Assembly (NCBI GenBank): GCA_963833965.1
Contig: CAWHZZ010000003.1
Location: 1-64,000 of the forward strand
DNA length: 64,000 nucleotides
Reading direction: 5' to 3'
Source of the DNA: CAJCIW01 sp963833965
Lineage (GTDB): Bacteria; Chlamydiota; Chlamydiia; Chlamydiales; Rhabdochlamydiaceae
Position 1 is the stretch's first letter. Every line of letters starts with the position of its first letter. Below are positions 24,008-32,010 of the stretch, piece by piece. The notes below the pieces were generated by a model that worked only from the letters and a program-made list of their open reading frames with translations, made no database searches and was not told the origin of the DNA. Made by a program: the position numbers and the translations under genes.

Positions 24008-24988
24008 ATGGTTAAATTGGTCAATTCGTTTATTTCGCTCTTTTTGCTTATCATAATGACAGCAATCAATGCTGCTGAAGGCAATGTGCTTGCCACTATT
24101 CCTGTGGGAAATCAGCCTTCCAGTCTAGTCATTACTCCAGATGGAAGGACCGCATATGTGCTCGATAATGCTGGGATGGGTTTGACGCCTATCGACCTCA
24201 AGACCTATCAAAAGTTCCCCCCTATGAGTTTCAACGAGCAGGTTGTATCGATAACAATTTCTAAATGCGGAACCATGATTTATGCAGTCACTTTGGACAG
24301 CATTATTCCCGTGAATTTGGTTACCCAAACTGTCTTACCGGATGCGGCGTATGTTTCCGATTATGGACAATTAATAGGCACCGCTCCTGATGGACAAAAC
24401 CTTTATGTAGTCAGGGAAAATCTTTGGGATCCTAGTGCACCTTGGACTTTTAATGGCTATGTCACAGCTTTTAATATTGATAATTTTCAACAGGGGCCAA
24501 TCATTTATGTTGGTGAAAACCCTACTGGACTGGCATTTACTTCCTCAAGGCCTATTGCTTATGTTGTCAATTCGGGAGATAACACTGTAACTCCTATTAA
24601 TCTTGAAGTATCAAGCGCTCATCCACCCATTCCTGTAGGCGCAAATCCTGCCGCTATCGGAATTACACCCAATGATGCATGGGCGTATGTCGTCAATCAA
24701 GGCAGCAACAGCGTGACCCCTATCAAGCTTGCCAGTCGTAAGCCTTTTCCCGAAATTCCAGTTGGCAACGGACCCGTTTCTATTTCCATTGCACCTGATG
24801 GAACGATTGCCTATGTCGCTAATTTCAATGATAAAACGATAACGCCAATCGAGATAAAAACTCGGCAGGCTCTATCGCCAATGCCCATGGCTCAAAATCC
24901 TTTCTTTGTCGCTGTAACGCCAGATAATACGATACTATGCGTTGTTTATTCAGAAAGTAGCGAGGTTGCATTGATCGCTCTTCCATAA
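24008..24988 (+). CDS. Secreted YVTN-type beta-propeller protein
   Basis: 326 residues. Signal peptide MVKLVNSFISLFLLIIMTAINAA, then about seven 40-residue blades of the form VVNSGDNTVTPINLEVSSAH with IPVGANPAAIGITPNDAWAY between (about 25-325). It has a strong AAAGGAGG site. The blades carry VTPI where the 11547 gene has VSVI, so the two come from different subfamilies. No catalytic residues are visible; an extracellular binding role is likely. A good terminator follows at 25021. Confidence 0.8.
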   Translation: MVKLVNSFISLFLLIIMTAINAAEGNVLATIPVGNQPSSLVITPDGRTAYVLDNAGMGLTPIDLKTYQKFPPMSFNEQVVSITISKCGTMIYAVTLDSIIPVNLVTQTVLPDAAYVSDYGQLIGTAPDGQNLYVVRENLWDPSAPWTFNGYVTAFNIDNFQQGPIIYVGENPTGLAFTSSRPIAYVVNSGDNTVTPINLEVSSAHPPIPVGANPAAIGITPNDAWAYVVNQGSNSVTPIKLASRKPFPEIPVGNGPVSISIAPDGTIAYVANFNDKTITPIEIKTRQALSPMPMAQNPFFVAVTPDNTILCVVYSESSEVALIALP

Positions 24989-25020
24989 GGAAGATTAATA
25001 TCCTGAAAAAATTAAGAGAG

Positions 25021-25066
25021 CGACCACAAAATCAGCTTCTGTCGATTTTGTGGTTGGTCTTTATGG
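25021..25066 (+). terminator. Intrinsic terminator after the propeller gene
   Basis: The stem ACCACAAAATC / GATTTTGTGGT (11 bp) with a 10-base loop is followed by TGGTCTTTATG. It lies about 33 bp after the stop at 24988. The T-tract is short, so efficiency may be modest. Confidence 0.55.
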
Positions 25067-25077
25067 GTTTATGCGCC

Positions 25078-25197
25078 ATGGATAAATTGTTTTTACTTTT
25101 GTTGTTTTTAGCAGGAGAGGCTGTGCATTTATTCGCTTCTGTAGAGGTCGTTGCTGAAAGGGACGAGGCACGCAGTTTTCATGGAGCGTCAGAATGA
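25078..25197 (+). CDS. Possible 39-residue signal-peptide-like ORF
   Basis: The frame starts MDKLFLLLLFLAGEAVHLFA, looks like a signal sequence, and ends at 25195-25197. No ribosome binding site precedes it, and it lies just downstream of the terminator, in the stretch between the propeller and SDR genes (24989-25326) where nothing else was seen. It may be a truncated secreted-protein gene or chance. Confidence 0.2.
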   Translation: MDKLFLLLLFLAGEAVHLFASVEVVAERDEARSFHGASE

Positions 25198-25326
25198 ATT
25201 TAATCTCATTTTACGGCGATTCCTCGATGAAGTTTTTGGATAGCGCTCCTTTGACAAGAAACCCATGAGGTGACATAGAGAACTCGTAGCGATTGGAAAA
25301 ATCGCGCTTAAAAACAGTGAGAAATC

Positions 25327-26130
25327 ATGGACTTGCAAATTCAAGGCAAAAAAGCACTCGTGACAGGCAGCAGTATTGGCATCGGAGAGGCGATCGCTAA
25401 ATTTTTAGCGAAAGAGGGTGTCCACGTGATGACTCATGGAAGAAACGAGAAAGAACTCAGCCGCGTGGTCGCTGAAATCCAAAAAGCAGGTGGGAGGGCT
25501 TCCAAAATTCAAGCCGATCTAACGACAGATGAAGGTGCGAAAAAAGTCGCCCAAGCGACAATGCAAGAACTTGGCGGCATCGATATAGTGGTCAATAACG
25601 CAGGGGCTTATCCCCTTCGCGGTTGGAAAAATACTTCTTCCCAAGATTGGCTAGACCTTTTTAACCAGAATGTTGTCTCTGCAGTTCGCCTAATCTTGGA
25701 ATTTCTCCCTGTGATGCGAAAGCAGAAATATGGCCGTTTTATCCAGTTTGGAAGCGTTGTAGGAATGCAGCCCTTTGCCGATCAGGCCGATTATGCTGCG
25801 ACAAAGAGCGCTCATAGTATCATTTCTGTCAGCTTAGCTAAAGAGCTTGCTGGCACTGGGATCACGGCCAACACCATCTCTCCCGGACCGATCCGGACCC
25901 CGGGCGTCGAGGAATTCTTTCGAAAAATTGCGGCGGAGAAAGGTTGGGGAACAAAATGGGAAGAGATCGAAGCCAATATGATGAAAGAATTACTTCCCAA
26001 TCCTTCCAATCGATTGGGAACGCCAACGGAGGTCGCTGCGGCTGTCGCCTTCCTTGCCAGCCCCCTTGCTGGCTATATCAATGGAGCCAACATTCGAGTG
26101 GATGGGGGCAGTTGTTTTTGCATTAACTAA
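25327..26130 (+). CDS. Short-chain dehydrogenase/reductase (3-oxoacyl-ACP reductase-like)
   Basis: 267 residues, a complete classical SDR. The cofactor motif is TGSSIGIGEAIAK (TGxxxGIG), then NNAGAYP, the catalytic serine in QFGSVVGMQ, the YxxxK in YAATKSAHS, and the C-terminal INGANIRVDGG. The arginine in THGRNEKE after beta-2 points to NADP(H). The substrate is unknown; homologues act on ketoacyl groups or sugars. It stands alone and is convergent with the hydrolase gene at 26127, overlapping it by 4 bp. Confidence 0.9.
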   Translation: MDLQIQGKKALVTGSSIGIGEAIAKFLAKEGVHVMTHGRNEKELSRVVAEIQKAGGRASKIQADLTTDEGAKKVAQATMQELGGIDIVVNNAGAYPLRGWKNTSSQDWLDLFNQNVVSAVRLILEFLPVMRKQKYGRFIQFGSVVGMQPFADQADYAATKSAHSIISVSLAKELAGTGITANTISPGPIRTPGVEEFFRKIAAEKGWGTKWEEIEANMMKELLPNPSNRLGTPTEVAAAVAFLASPLAGYINGANIRVDGGSCFCIN

Positions 26131-26984
26131 GTACTGCTCTGCAACAAAAGTTTCAGTTGAATAAAATCCCAAATGAAATCCGTCGCATTGAAAAATTGAA
26201 CATTATTGCCTGCAAATGAAGTCGGCAGCACATTCCCCCCGCCTGGCCATTGATGGCCCAAGCCGTCAACAACGACGAATAGCGCCTCTAGGTCCTTTGG
26301 ATTCGGCCCCCAAGTTGTGATGGTGATGCCTCGTTTTTTCTTCACCGTTTGCTGCGATTCTTCTAATCCCAGTAGCGGCAGCCAGGTCTTTATCGAATCG
26401 ATCATCGGTGCTTTCCAAAATTTTTCCCCTCGTGCGTTTTTTCCCATTCCGCCTTCCAGAGGATTCAGGGGATCGGCTGATCCTGTTATCAACAATACCG
26501 ACATAGGCCTTGCCGGCTTAGGATCTTTAATAAACAAAGGGCCTGATACGGGTGCTATCGCCGCTATCCAATCTGACAACTCGATTCCCGCCCGAAAGGA
26601 CATCGAAGCTCCGCTGGAAAAACCGGTCACGTAAATTCGATTGGGATCCACCGAAAATCGCCGCGACACATCATTAATGACATATTTTAAATAGGCAATG
26701 TCATCGGCTTGCGTCTGCCCATTTTCCAATCCGTTGTTCCATACATTCGGGTTGGATTTTGGGTTTGAGGGCATTTTCACATCCAGCGGCATCGCTTCAC
26801 CAAATACGGCAATAAACCGCTCTTTATCCGACTTGCCAACCCATTGAAGATGTTCCGCAGCATCTTCCGCATTGCCTCCCCACCAGTGAAGGACCACGAC
26901 CAAAGGCATTGGCTGCGAAGACTTCGGTACGTTGACCAAATAGCGCCGCTGCATTCCCTGGATTTCAAAATCAAATTCCTGCAT
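26127..26984 (-). CDS. PHB-depolymerase-like alpha/beta hydrolase (LpqC type)
   Basis: 285 residues. The family pattern includes LVVVLHWWGGNAEDAAEHLQ for the oxyanion region, the nucleophile in YVTGFSSGASMSFR (GxSxG), an aspartate in SADPLNPLEGG and histidine in GLGHQWPGGGN. This is the esterase_PHB/LpqC family, which hydrolyses polyhydroxybutyrate oligomers, feruloyl or acetyl esters in other bacteria. No signal peptide is visible at the annotated start. It is convergent with the SDR gene, with a 4-bp overlap. A 19-bp sequence (TGCTCTGCAACAAAAGTTT) in its 3' end recurs at 20853. Confidence 0.85.
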   Translation of the reverse strand: MQEFDFEIQGMQRRYLVNVPKSSQPMPLVVVLHWWGGNAEDAAEHLQWVGKSDKERFIAVFGEAMPLDVKMPSNPKSNPNVWNNGLENGQTQADDIAYLKYVINDVSRRFSVDPNRIYVTGFSSGASMSFRAGIELSDWIAAIAPVSGPLFIKDPKPARPMSVLLITGSADPLNPLEGGMGKNARGEKFWKAPMIDSIKTWLPLLGLEESQQTVKKKRGITITTWGPNPKDLEALFVVVDGLGHQWPGGGNVLPTSFAGNNVQFFNATDFIWDFIQLKLLLQSST

Positions 26985-27007
26985 CGCAAAAACCTGGGTC
27001 GTCTCTT

Positions 27008-27349
27008 TTACAATTTTGCTATTTCTTTGGCATGAAGAGGGCTAGCGAAATTCAAACACAACATGGATATTTTTGATCCTTCGAATGAATTCAAAACAAT
27101 CTTTCTGATGGCCTCGGGAACTTGTTCATCGTTATTAATGAGTTCATATTTTTTTAGAATGGGCCTTGAATCAAGAAATACATTCGGTAAAAATTTATAT
27201 TGATCATCTTTGCATTTTAGAATTAAATCAATTAAAGCGATGTGGTTCTTTGTCTCTAGGAGGGCGCTGATACCCTCCGACGTTGTAACCACTAATCCAT
27301 AAGGCACTTCGGAACCATCTTTCAAAGTGACCATTTTTGATGCAGACAT
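27008..27349 (-). CDS. Hypothetical protein, tandem-duplicate copy 2
   Basis: 113 residues, unknown family: MVTLKDGSEVPYGLVVTTSE, ISALLETKNHIALIDLILKC, then VPEAIRKIVLNSFEGSK near the C-terminus. It is a paralogue of the next gene upstream (27397-27741), with about 40% identity by eye and the same order of blocks. The last ~20 residues diverge. The start is preceded by AAAGGTCGCAA, which is also duplicated. No signal peptide or membrane segment. Neither gene was recognised functionally. Confidence 0.6.
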   Translation of the reverse strand: MSASKMVTLKDGSEVPYGLVVTTSEGISALLETKNHIALIDLILKCKDDQYKFLPNVFLDSRPILKKYELINNDEQVPEAIRKIVLNSFEGSKISMLCLNFASPLHAKEIAKL

Positions 27350-27396
27350 TTGCGACCTTTTGTGTTGTTGGAGATTTTAGCGAGAAAACATCATGT

Positions 27397-27741
27397 TTAC
27401 AATTTTGCTTGTCGGTCTATTATAGTGATTTCCTTGGCACGAAGAGGATTGACGAACTTGATGGCCAATCCCGACCCTTTGAAAGAATTCGAAACAATCT
27501 TTTTCACGGCATCGGGCACCTGTTTATCTGTATCAAGAAGCCCAAATTTCGTTAGAATTGACTGTGAGTCAAAAAACTCGTTCCTTGAAACTTGATGTCG
27601 ATCATCTTTGCATTTTTCAATTAAATCACTCAAAGCGAGAATATTCTCTGTCGCTACGGCTCTGATACCGATCGACGTAGCAACAAAAATTGCATGGGGC
27701 ACTTCGGAACCGTCTTTTAAAGTGACCATTAAAGCTGACAT
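27397..27741 (-). CDS. Hypothetical protein, tandem-duplicate copy 1
   Basis: 114 residues: MVTLKDGSEVPHAIFVATS, RAVATENILALSDLIEKCKD, then VPDAVKKIVSNSFKGSGLA. It matches the neighbouring copy 27008-27349 through residue about 98. Both leaders read AAAGGTCG(C/G)AAATG, so the duplication included the ribosome binding site. There is a 48-bp spacer between them. The pattern of alternating strands and helices suggests a compact cytosolic alpha/beta domain of unknown function. Confidence 0.6.
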   Translation of the reverse strand: MSALMVTLKDGSEVPHAIFVATSIGIRAVATENILALSDLIEKCKDDRHQVSRNEFFDSQSILTKFGLLDTDKQVPDAVKKIVSNSFKGSGLAIKFVNPLRAKEITIIDRQAKL

Positions 27742-27852
27742 TTCCGACCTTTGTATTTGTTGGGGAATGGAAAAAATATACCGAACGATCGGATTTTTTA
27801 GAATGGAAACTTCGAGACGAATTTGTTATTCTAGATAGAAAAAGCATGGGCT

Positions 27853-28197
27853 ATGTCTTACACTGAAAACTTATTTTCCTATGGGACATTGAGATACGAG
27901 AAAGTGCAAATCGAGACATTTGGGCGTAAATTAGAGGGTGCGGAAGACTTTCTCACAGGCTATGTTCTTAAGAAATTGAAAATCACTGATCCCGACGTGA
28001 TCGCTAAGAGCGGCGAAGATGTCCATTGCATCGTCGAATTTTCAGGCAATCCTCAAGATAGAATCTCCGGCATGGTGTTCAAAATTTCTCCAGAAGAGCT
28101 CGCGCGAGCGGACGAATATGAAGTCGAAGATTACAAAAGAATTCAAGTGACGTTGCTCTCCGGCGTTTCGGCATGGGTCTATGTCTCCAGTAAATGA
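27853..28197 (+). CDS. Gamma-glutamylcyclotransferase-like (AIG2/GGACT) family protein
   Basis: 114 residues. The family signature is LFSYGTLRYEKVQIETFGR near the N-terminus (YGTL binding loop), then ADEYEVEDYKRIQVTLLSG, which carries the conserved glutamates. Enzymes of this fold cyclise gamma-glutamyl amines to 5-oxoproline; the bacterial free-standing members mostly have no proven substrate. Cytosolic. It is 37 bp upstream of the HAD phosphatase on the same strand and may share its transcript. Confidence 0.8.
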   Translation: MSYTENLFSYGTLRYEKVQIETFGRKLEGAEDFLTGYVLKKLKITDPDVIAKSGEDVHCIVEFSGNPQDRISGMVFKISPEELARADEYEVEDYKRIQVTLLSGVSAWVYVSSK

Positions 28198-28233
28198 TTC
28201 AGAACGTTAGGGCAGTTTTTATAAGGGAGGAAG

Positions 28234-28971
28234 ATGATGCCGCATTCATTAATTCTCGCTACCGACCTGGATGGAACTTTCTTGGAGGGGGACGTTCAGG
28301 CCAAACGGTTTTTTTATAGCAAGCTCATGGAACTCTCGGAGCAAGTTCTCTTGATCTATGTGACGGGAAGGCCTGTCGACACAGTGAAGAGCTTTTGCGA
28401 GCGCGGATATTTGCCGAAACCCCATTTTGTCTTAGGAGACCATGGGACGCACATTGTCGATGGAGCGAAGTTTTCTCCAATCGACTATTTGCAAGACGCC
28501 ATTGCATCCACGTGGGACAACGGGAATCAAGCCCTAAGAGATTTATTGCGCCAGGAACCCGGGATTCGGCTACAGCCTATCGACCCGCCCTACCGCGTCG
28601 CCTATTATTATGACCCGCATCAGCTGGAGGGCCGGACATTAGAAAAAATTGATCAGGCGGGTTATGACTGCATTTTGTCATGCGATGCCTATCTCGATAT
28701 ATTACCAAGAGGAGTCAACAAAGGTTCAAGCCTGCTTAAATTGCTCGAGCATTTGCAGATTGGCCATGAGGCGGTCATCACTAGCGGCGATTCATTGAAT
28801 GATCTTCCTCTCTTTCAAACGGGTCTAAAGAGCATCGCCGTGGGAAACTCTGAGCCGAAGCTCGTCGAGATCATTAAAGAGCTAAATAATGTTTACTATA
28901 GTAGGTTCCCAGGGATTCTGGGAATGATCGACGGGCTGAAACATTACAATAAGTTTCAGCTATTCAATTGA
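28234..28971 (+). CDS. HAD-superfamily (type IIB) sugar-phosphatase-like hydrolase
   Basis: 245 residues with GGGAGGAAG before the start (ATG 28234 or 28237). HAD motif I is LATDLDGTFLEG, motif II lies in YVTGRPVDTV, motif III lysine in ILPRGVNKGSSLLKLLE and motif IV in TSGDSLNDLPLF. The cap is the IIB type, as in sucrose-phosphate and mannosylglycerate phosphatases, and the substrate is probably a phosphorylated sugar. All catalytic residues are present. It follows the GGCT gene closely. Cytosolic. Confidence 0.85.
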   Translation: MMPHSLILATDLDGTFLEGDVQAKRFFYSKLMELSEQVLLIYVTGRPVDTVKSFCERGYLPKPHFVLGDHGTHIVDGAKFSPIDYLQDAIASTWDNGNQALRDLLRQEPGIRLQPIDPPYRVAYYYDPHQLEGRTLEKIDQAGYDCILSCDAYLDILPRGVNKGSSLLKLLEHLQIGHEAVITSGDSLNDLPLFQTGLKSIAVGNSEPKLVEIIKELNNVYYSRFPGILGMIDGLKHYNKFQLFN

Positions 28972-29067
28972 TTGTTTTCGAAGTCTAAACAGAGGGTGTT
29001 ATAGAAGTAGTGGTGATAGCCTTCGCCACTCCATTCTTTCGCAGATAGAGAAGCGGAGAGCCCAAGA

Positions 29068-29505
29068 TTAATCACCAAGCAACTGACTCGCCAAATCTTT
29101 CGCCAATTTTCCATCGACTTCACTGTTCAGTTGCATGATTCTCTTCATCACCAATCCCAAATCTTTTTTCGTTTTTGCCCCGGAATCAGCGATCGCCTGA
29201 GCGACGATCTTTTTCGTCTCTTCCGGTGAGGGGGCTTTGGGTATAAACTCGAGCAAAATCGCGATTTCGCTTTTCAACTTCTCGGCAATCTCGGGGCGGC
29301 CCACCGCTTGCGCCTGTTCCATGGCTTCTTGAAGATTTGATCTGTAAGTTTTGAAGAGCTTGATCACTTCTGTATCGGGAAGGTTTGCGCGGGCATCAAC
29401 AGCTAGTATTTTTGATTTGAGCATGCGTAGGGTTTCCAACCTAAGTTGGTCTCGGCTTCGCATTGCCTCTTTGATGCCTGAATTGATCTGTTCGATTAGT
29501 GCCAT
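29068..29505 (-). CDS. GatB/YqeY-domain protein
   Basis: 145 residues with the YqeY pattern: INSGIKEAMRSRDQLRLETL, RMLKSKILAVDARANLPDTE, EIAEKLKSEIAILLEFIPKA and DLGLVMKRIMQLNSEVDGK. YqeY proteins share the tRNA-binding tail domain of the GatB amidotransferase subunit and are near-universal but of unclear function. It is complete, and lies 59 bp upstream (in genome position) of the efflux outer-membrane gene on the same strand, possibly downstream of it in transcription. Confidence 0.85.
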   Translation of the reverse strand: MALIEQINSGIKEAMRSRDQLRLETLRMLKSKILAVDARANLPDTEVIKLFKTYRSNLQEAMEQAQAVGRPEIAEKLKSEIAILLEFIPKAPSPEETKKIVAQAIADSGAKTKKDLGLVMKRIMQLNSEVDGKLAKDLASQLLGD

Positions 29506-29564
29506 ATGTGAGGATTATCCCATAATGGACGTTTTCTTGCTTTTAAAAAAAACAAAATGACATC

Positions 29565-31073
29565 CTAATGTTCTGATTCATGGGTCGGGGTGCTAGTGCA
29601 CCAATCTCCTCCAATCGCTTTATACAGAGCGATGAGGTCGCCTGTGAGGGCTTGCTCGCTTTCGACTAAAGAGCTTTCGGATTCAAGCAGGTTCTTTCGC
29701 GCTTCCAACACTTGCAACTCGTTTGCAAGGCCGATTCTAAATAGATCTTCATTGATCTCGAGCGTTCGGCGATCGGCCATGACTTTCAACGTTAATGAAT
29801 CTTTTCGCTTTTGCTCTTCGAAATAGGCGACAAGGGCGCTTTCCACATCTTTGAGTGAGGAGATCACGGTCTCTTCATACTTCAAGAGAGCTTGCTTCTG
29901 CAGCGAATTTTGGACGGCGATTCTCCCTCGGATGTTTCCAAAGTCAAGCAGTTTCCAATTGAGGTTGACTCCAACGCTGAATGTGCGACTAGGCCATTTG
30001 AAAAGATGATTGGGCTTGTCGCCTTCAAAGCCGACCGATGAACCTTGGCCTTGACTCCCGCCGCCAAAGCTGATCCCCGTCAGCGAAATGTGAGGAAACA
30101 GGTCGGCGACAGCGACGCCAATCTGCTCTGTTGCCGCCGCGAGCTGCCTCTCCGCGCTTCTCACGTCAGGTCTTCTTCGAAGAAGATCAGACGGAAGTCC
30201 AACGGGCACCATGTCGCTGCTGTGAGGGATGGGCCGCGCTTCTTGAAATTCTTCTAAAAGCCCTTCTGGCTGGCGGCCGAGAAGATAAGCCATAGCGAAC
30301 ACGTTCTGTTTGAAAGAAGTTTCAAGCGAGGGAAGAGAAGCTCGGTCGGACTCGACGGAGGAGATCAGCGTCGTGTATTGCGTTTCATTGTCGATTCCTA
30401 TCTGAAAAAGAGCTTGGGTGATCATCAGCTCTTCTTCATCGGCCTTAATCTTTTCCTTGATCAGCTGAATCTTTCTTTGCACGGCGCGAATGTTCACATA
30501 AGTGACTGCGACCTCGCTGATGAGGGAAATTAAGACATTCTGCGCATCTTCAACCATCGATTCCCATGTGTAGTAAGCGGCTTTCTTGCCGTGCCGGAAT
30601 TTTCCCCATAAATCGAGTTCCCAAATGGCGTCAAAGCCCGCTTGGAAAACGTTGAAGAGCCGAGGAAAAAGAGTGCTGCTTCCACCGCTGGTCGCCGCTG
30701 CTGTTCCAGCCGCCGCTGGAGGAGTTGCGGGAGCTGGAAATAGATATTTGCTGAAGCGCGTGCGGATCGCGGTGGCATTGAGATCGATCTCGGGCCAAAG
30801 ATGGGATTTTTCGATCCGATATTGCGCGCGCGCTTGTTCAATTTTTTCCACGGAGATGCGCAAGTCGTAATTCGTATGCGCTGCTTCGGCGATCAAGCTG
30901 TCCAGCAAAGGATCGTTAAATTGTTTCCACCACAGACATAGATCGACGTCGTTTTCATCTTCGTACAAGCCCTCCTCAAATTGCGTCGGCATCGCAGTTT
31001 CAGGCTCATGGTATTTCGGCCCGACCATACAACCGGCGGAGAAAAGAAGAACAAGTAAAAAAGATTTGTTCAT
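29565..31073 (-). CDS. Efflux outer-membrane lipoprotein (TolC/OprM/NodT family)
   Basis: 502 residues. Lipoprotein signal MNKSFLLVLLFSAGC with the lipobox SAGC, so it is anchored in the outer membrane. The two tandem OEP domains are visible: WWKQFNDPLLDSLIAEAAHT then LVAYFEEQKRKDS, with long coiled helices rich in alanine and glutamate. The QNS segment near the domain repeat is typical. A proline/alanine-rich stretch (ATPPAAAGTAAATSG) at about residue 118 looks like a family-variable insertion. It is divergent from the HlyD-ABC operon with 85 bp between, so the whole forms a tripartite exporter. Confidence 0.9.
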   Translation of the reverse strand: MNKSFLLVLLFSAGCMVGPKYHEPETAMPTQFEEGLYEDENDVDLCLWWKQFNDPLLDSLIAEAAHTNYDLRISVEKIEQARAQYRIEKSHLWPEIDLNATAIRTRFSKYLFPAPATPPAAAGTAAATSGGSSTLFPRLFNVFQAGFDAIWELDLWGKFRHGKKAAYYTWESMVEDAQNVLISLISEVAVTYVNIRAVQRKIQLIKEKIKADEEELMITQALFQIGIDNETQYTTLISSVESDRASLPSLETSFKQNVFAMAYLLGRQPEGLLEEFQEARPIPHSSDMVPVGLPSDLLRRRPDVRSAERQLAAATEQIGVAVADLFPHISLTGISFGGGSQGQGSSVGFEGDKPNHLFKWPSRTFSVGVNLNWKLLDFGNIRGRIAVQNSLQKQALLKYEETVISSLKDVESALVAYFEEQKRKDSLTLKVMADRRTLEINEDLFRIGLANELQVLEARKNLLESESSLVESEQALTGDLIALYKAIGGDWCTSTPTHESEH

Positions 31074-31158
31074 AGTTTATATATAAAATTAATGAAATTG
31101 CGGATCAATGGAGATTTTTCTATTGCTAGTTTCATCTTAACGATTTATGTAAAATAAT

Positions 31159-32010
31159 ATGAAGCGTTTCACTGTTATTATTGCTGTTTTTTTTGTTCTG
31201 ATTTTAATTTCCGTTGGCCTTTATTTTATTTTTCGGGAAAAGAAAAATCCCGACGAACTTATTCTTTATGGGAACGTCGACGTGAGGCAAGTCGACATCG
31301 GATTCCGCGTCGCTGGCCGTGTGGGCGAATTGTGTTATGAAGAAGGGGATTTCGTCCCCGAAGGGAGCATGATGGCCGTCCTCGAGAAATCTCCCTATGA
31401 TAGTCAGATTTCTCAATCGCAAGCCAATCTGGAATCGATCAAGGCGAGTTTGGAAAACGCCGAGATTTTGTTGAGGCGGAGACAGGAGGCTGTGACGATA
31501 GGCGGGGTCTCGAAAGAAGATGTCGATAATGCTCTGGCCTCTCGCAATGAGCTGCTCGCAAACGCCTATGCTGCGGAGGCCGCCTTGGAGGTCTCCTTAG
31601 ATAATATGAGTTACACCGAAGTCTTTGCCCCGACAGACGGCATCATTCTCTCGCGGATCCGCGAACCTGGCACCGTCGTCAATCCTTCCGATCCCGTCTA
31701 TACTCTTTCGGTTTGCTCTCCCGTCTGGATCCGCGCCTATGTCTCTGAGCCGGAGCTAGGCCTGATCTACTATGGAATGTCAGCTGAGATCGACACCGAC
31801 AGCGGGAAAACTTACACGGGAAAAATTGGGTTCATTTCGCCCGTCGCCGAATTTACGCCAAAAACGGTGGAGACGACCCAGCTCAGGACAGATCTCGTTT
31901 ACCGCCTCAGGATATACGCGGACAATCCCGACCGTTATTTGAAGCAGGGGATGCCTGTGACCGTCAAATTGCATATTCGAAGAGACAATGGATCCGATCG
32001 TCATCATTAA
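31159..32010 (+). CDS. HlyD/YbhG-family periplasmic adaptor of an ABC efflux system
   Basis: 283 residues. An N-terminal membrane anchor (VIIAVFFVLILISVGLYFIF), then a lipoyl-like half-motif (YGNVDVRQVDIGFRVAGRVG), a short coiled-coil hairpin (about 80-150), the second lipoyl half (VFAPTDGIILSRIREPGTVV) and a beta-barrel domain. This is the adaptor that bridges the inner-membrane transporter to the outer-membrane factor. Its end overlaps the ATPase gene by 23 bp, implying translational coupling. Together with the divergent OM factor it makes up a YbhGFSR-like exporter. Confidence 0.9.
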   Translation: MKRFTVIIAVFFVLILISVGLYFIFREKKNPDELILYGNVDVRQVDIGFRVAGRVGELCYEEGDFVPEGSMMAVLEKSPYDSQISQSQANLESIKASLENAEILLRRRQEAVTIGGVSKEDVDNALASRNELLANAYAAEAALEVSLDNMSYTEVFAPTDGIILSRIREPGTVVNPSDPVYTLSVCSPVWIRAYVSEPELGLIYYGMSAEIDTDSGKTYTGKIGFISPVAEFTPKTVETTQLRTDLVYRLRIYADNPDRYLKQGMPVTVKLHIRRDNGSDRHH

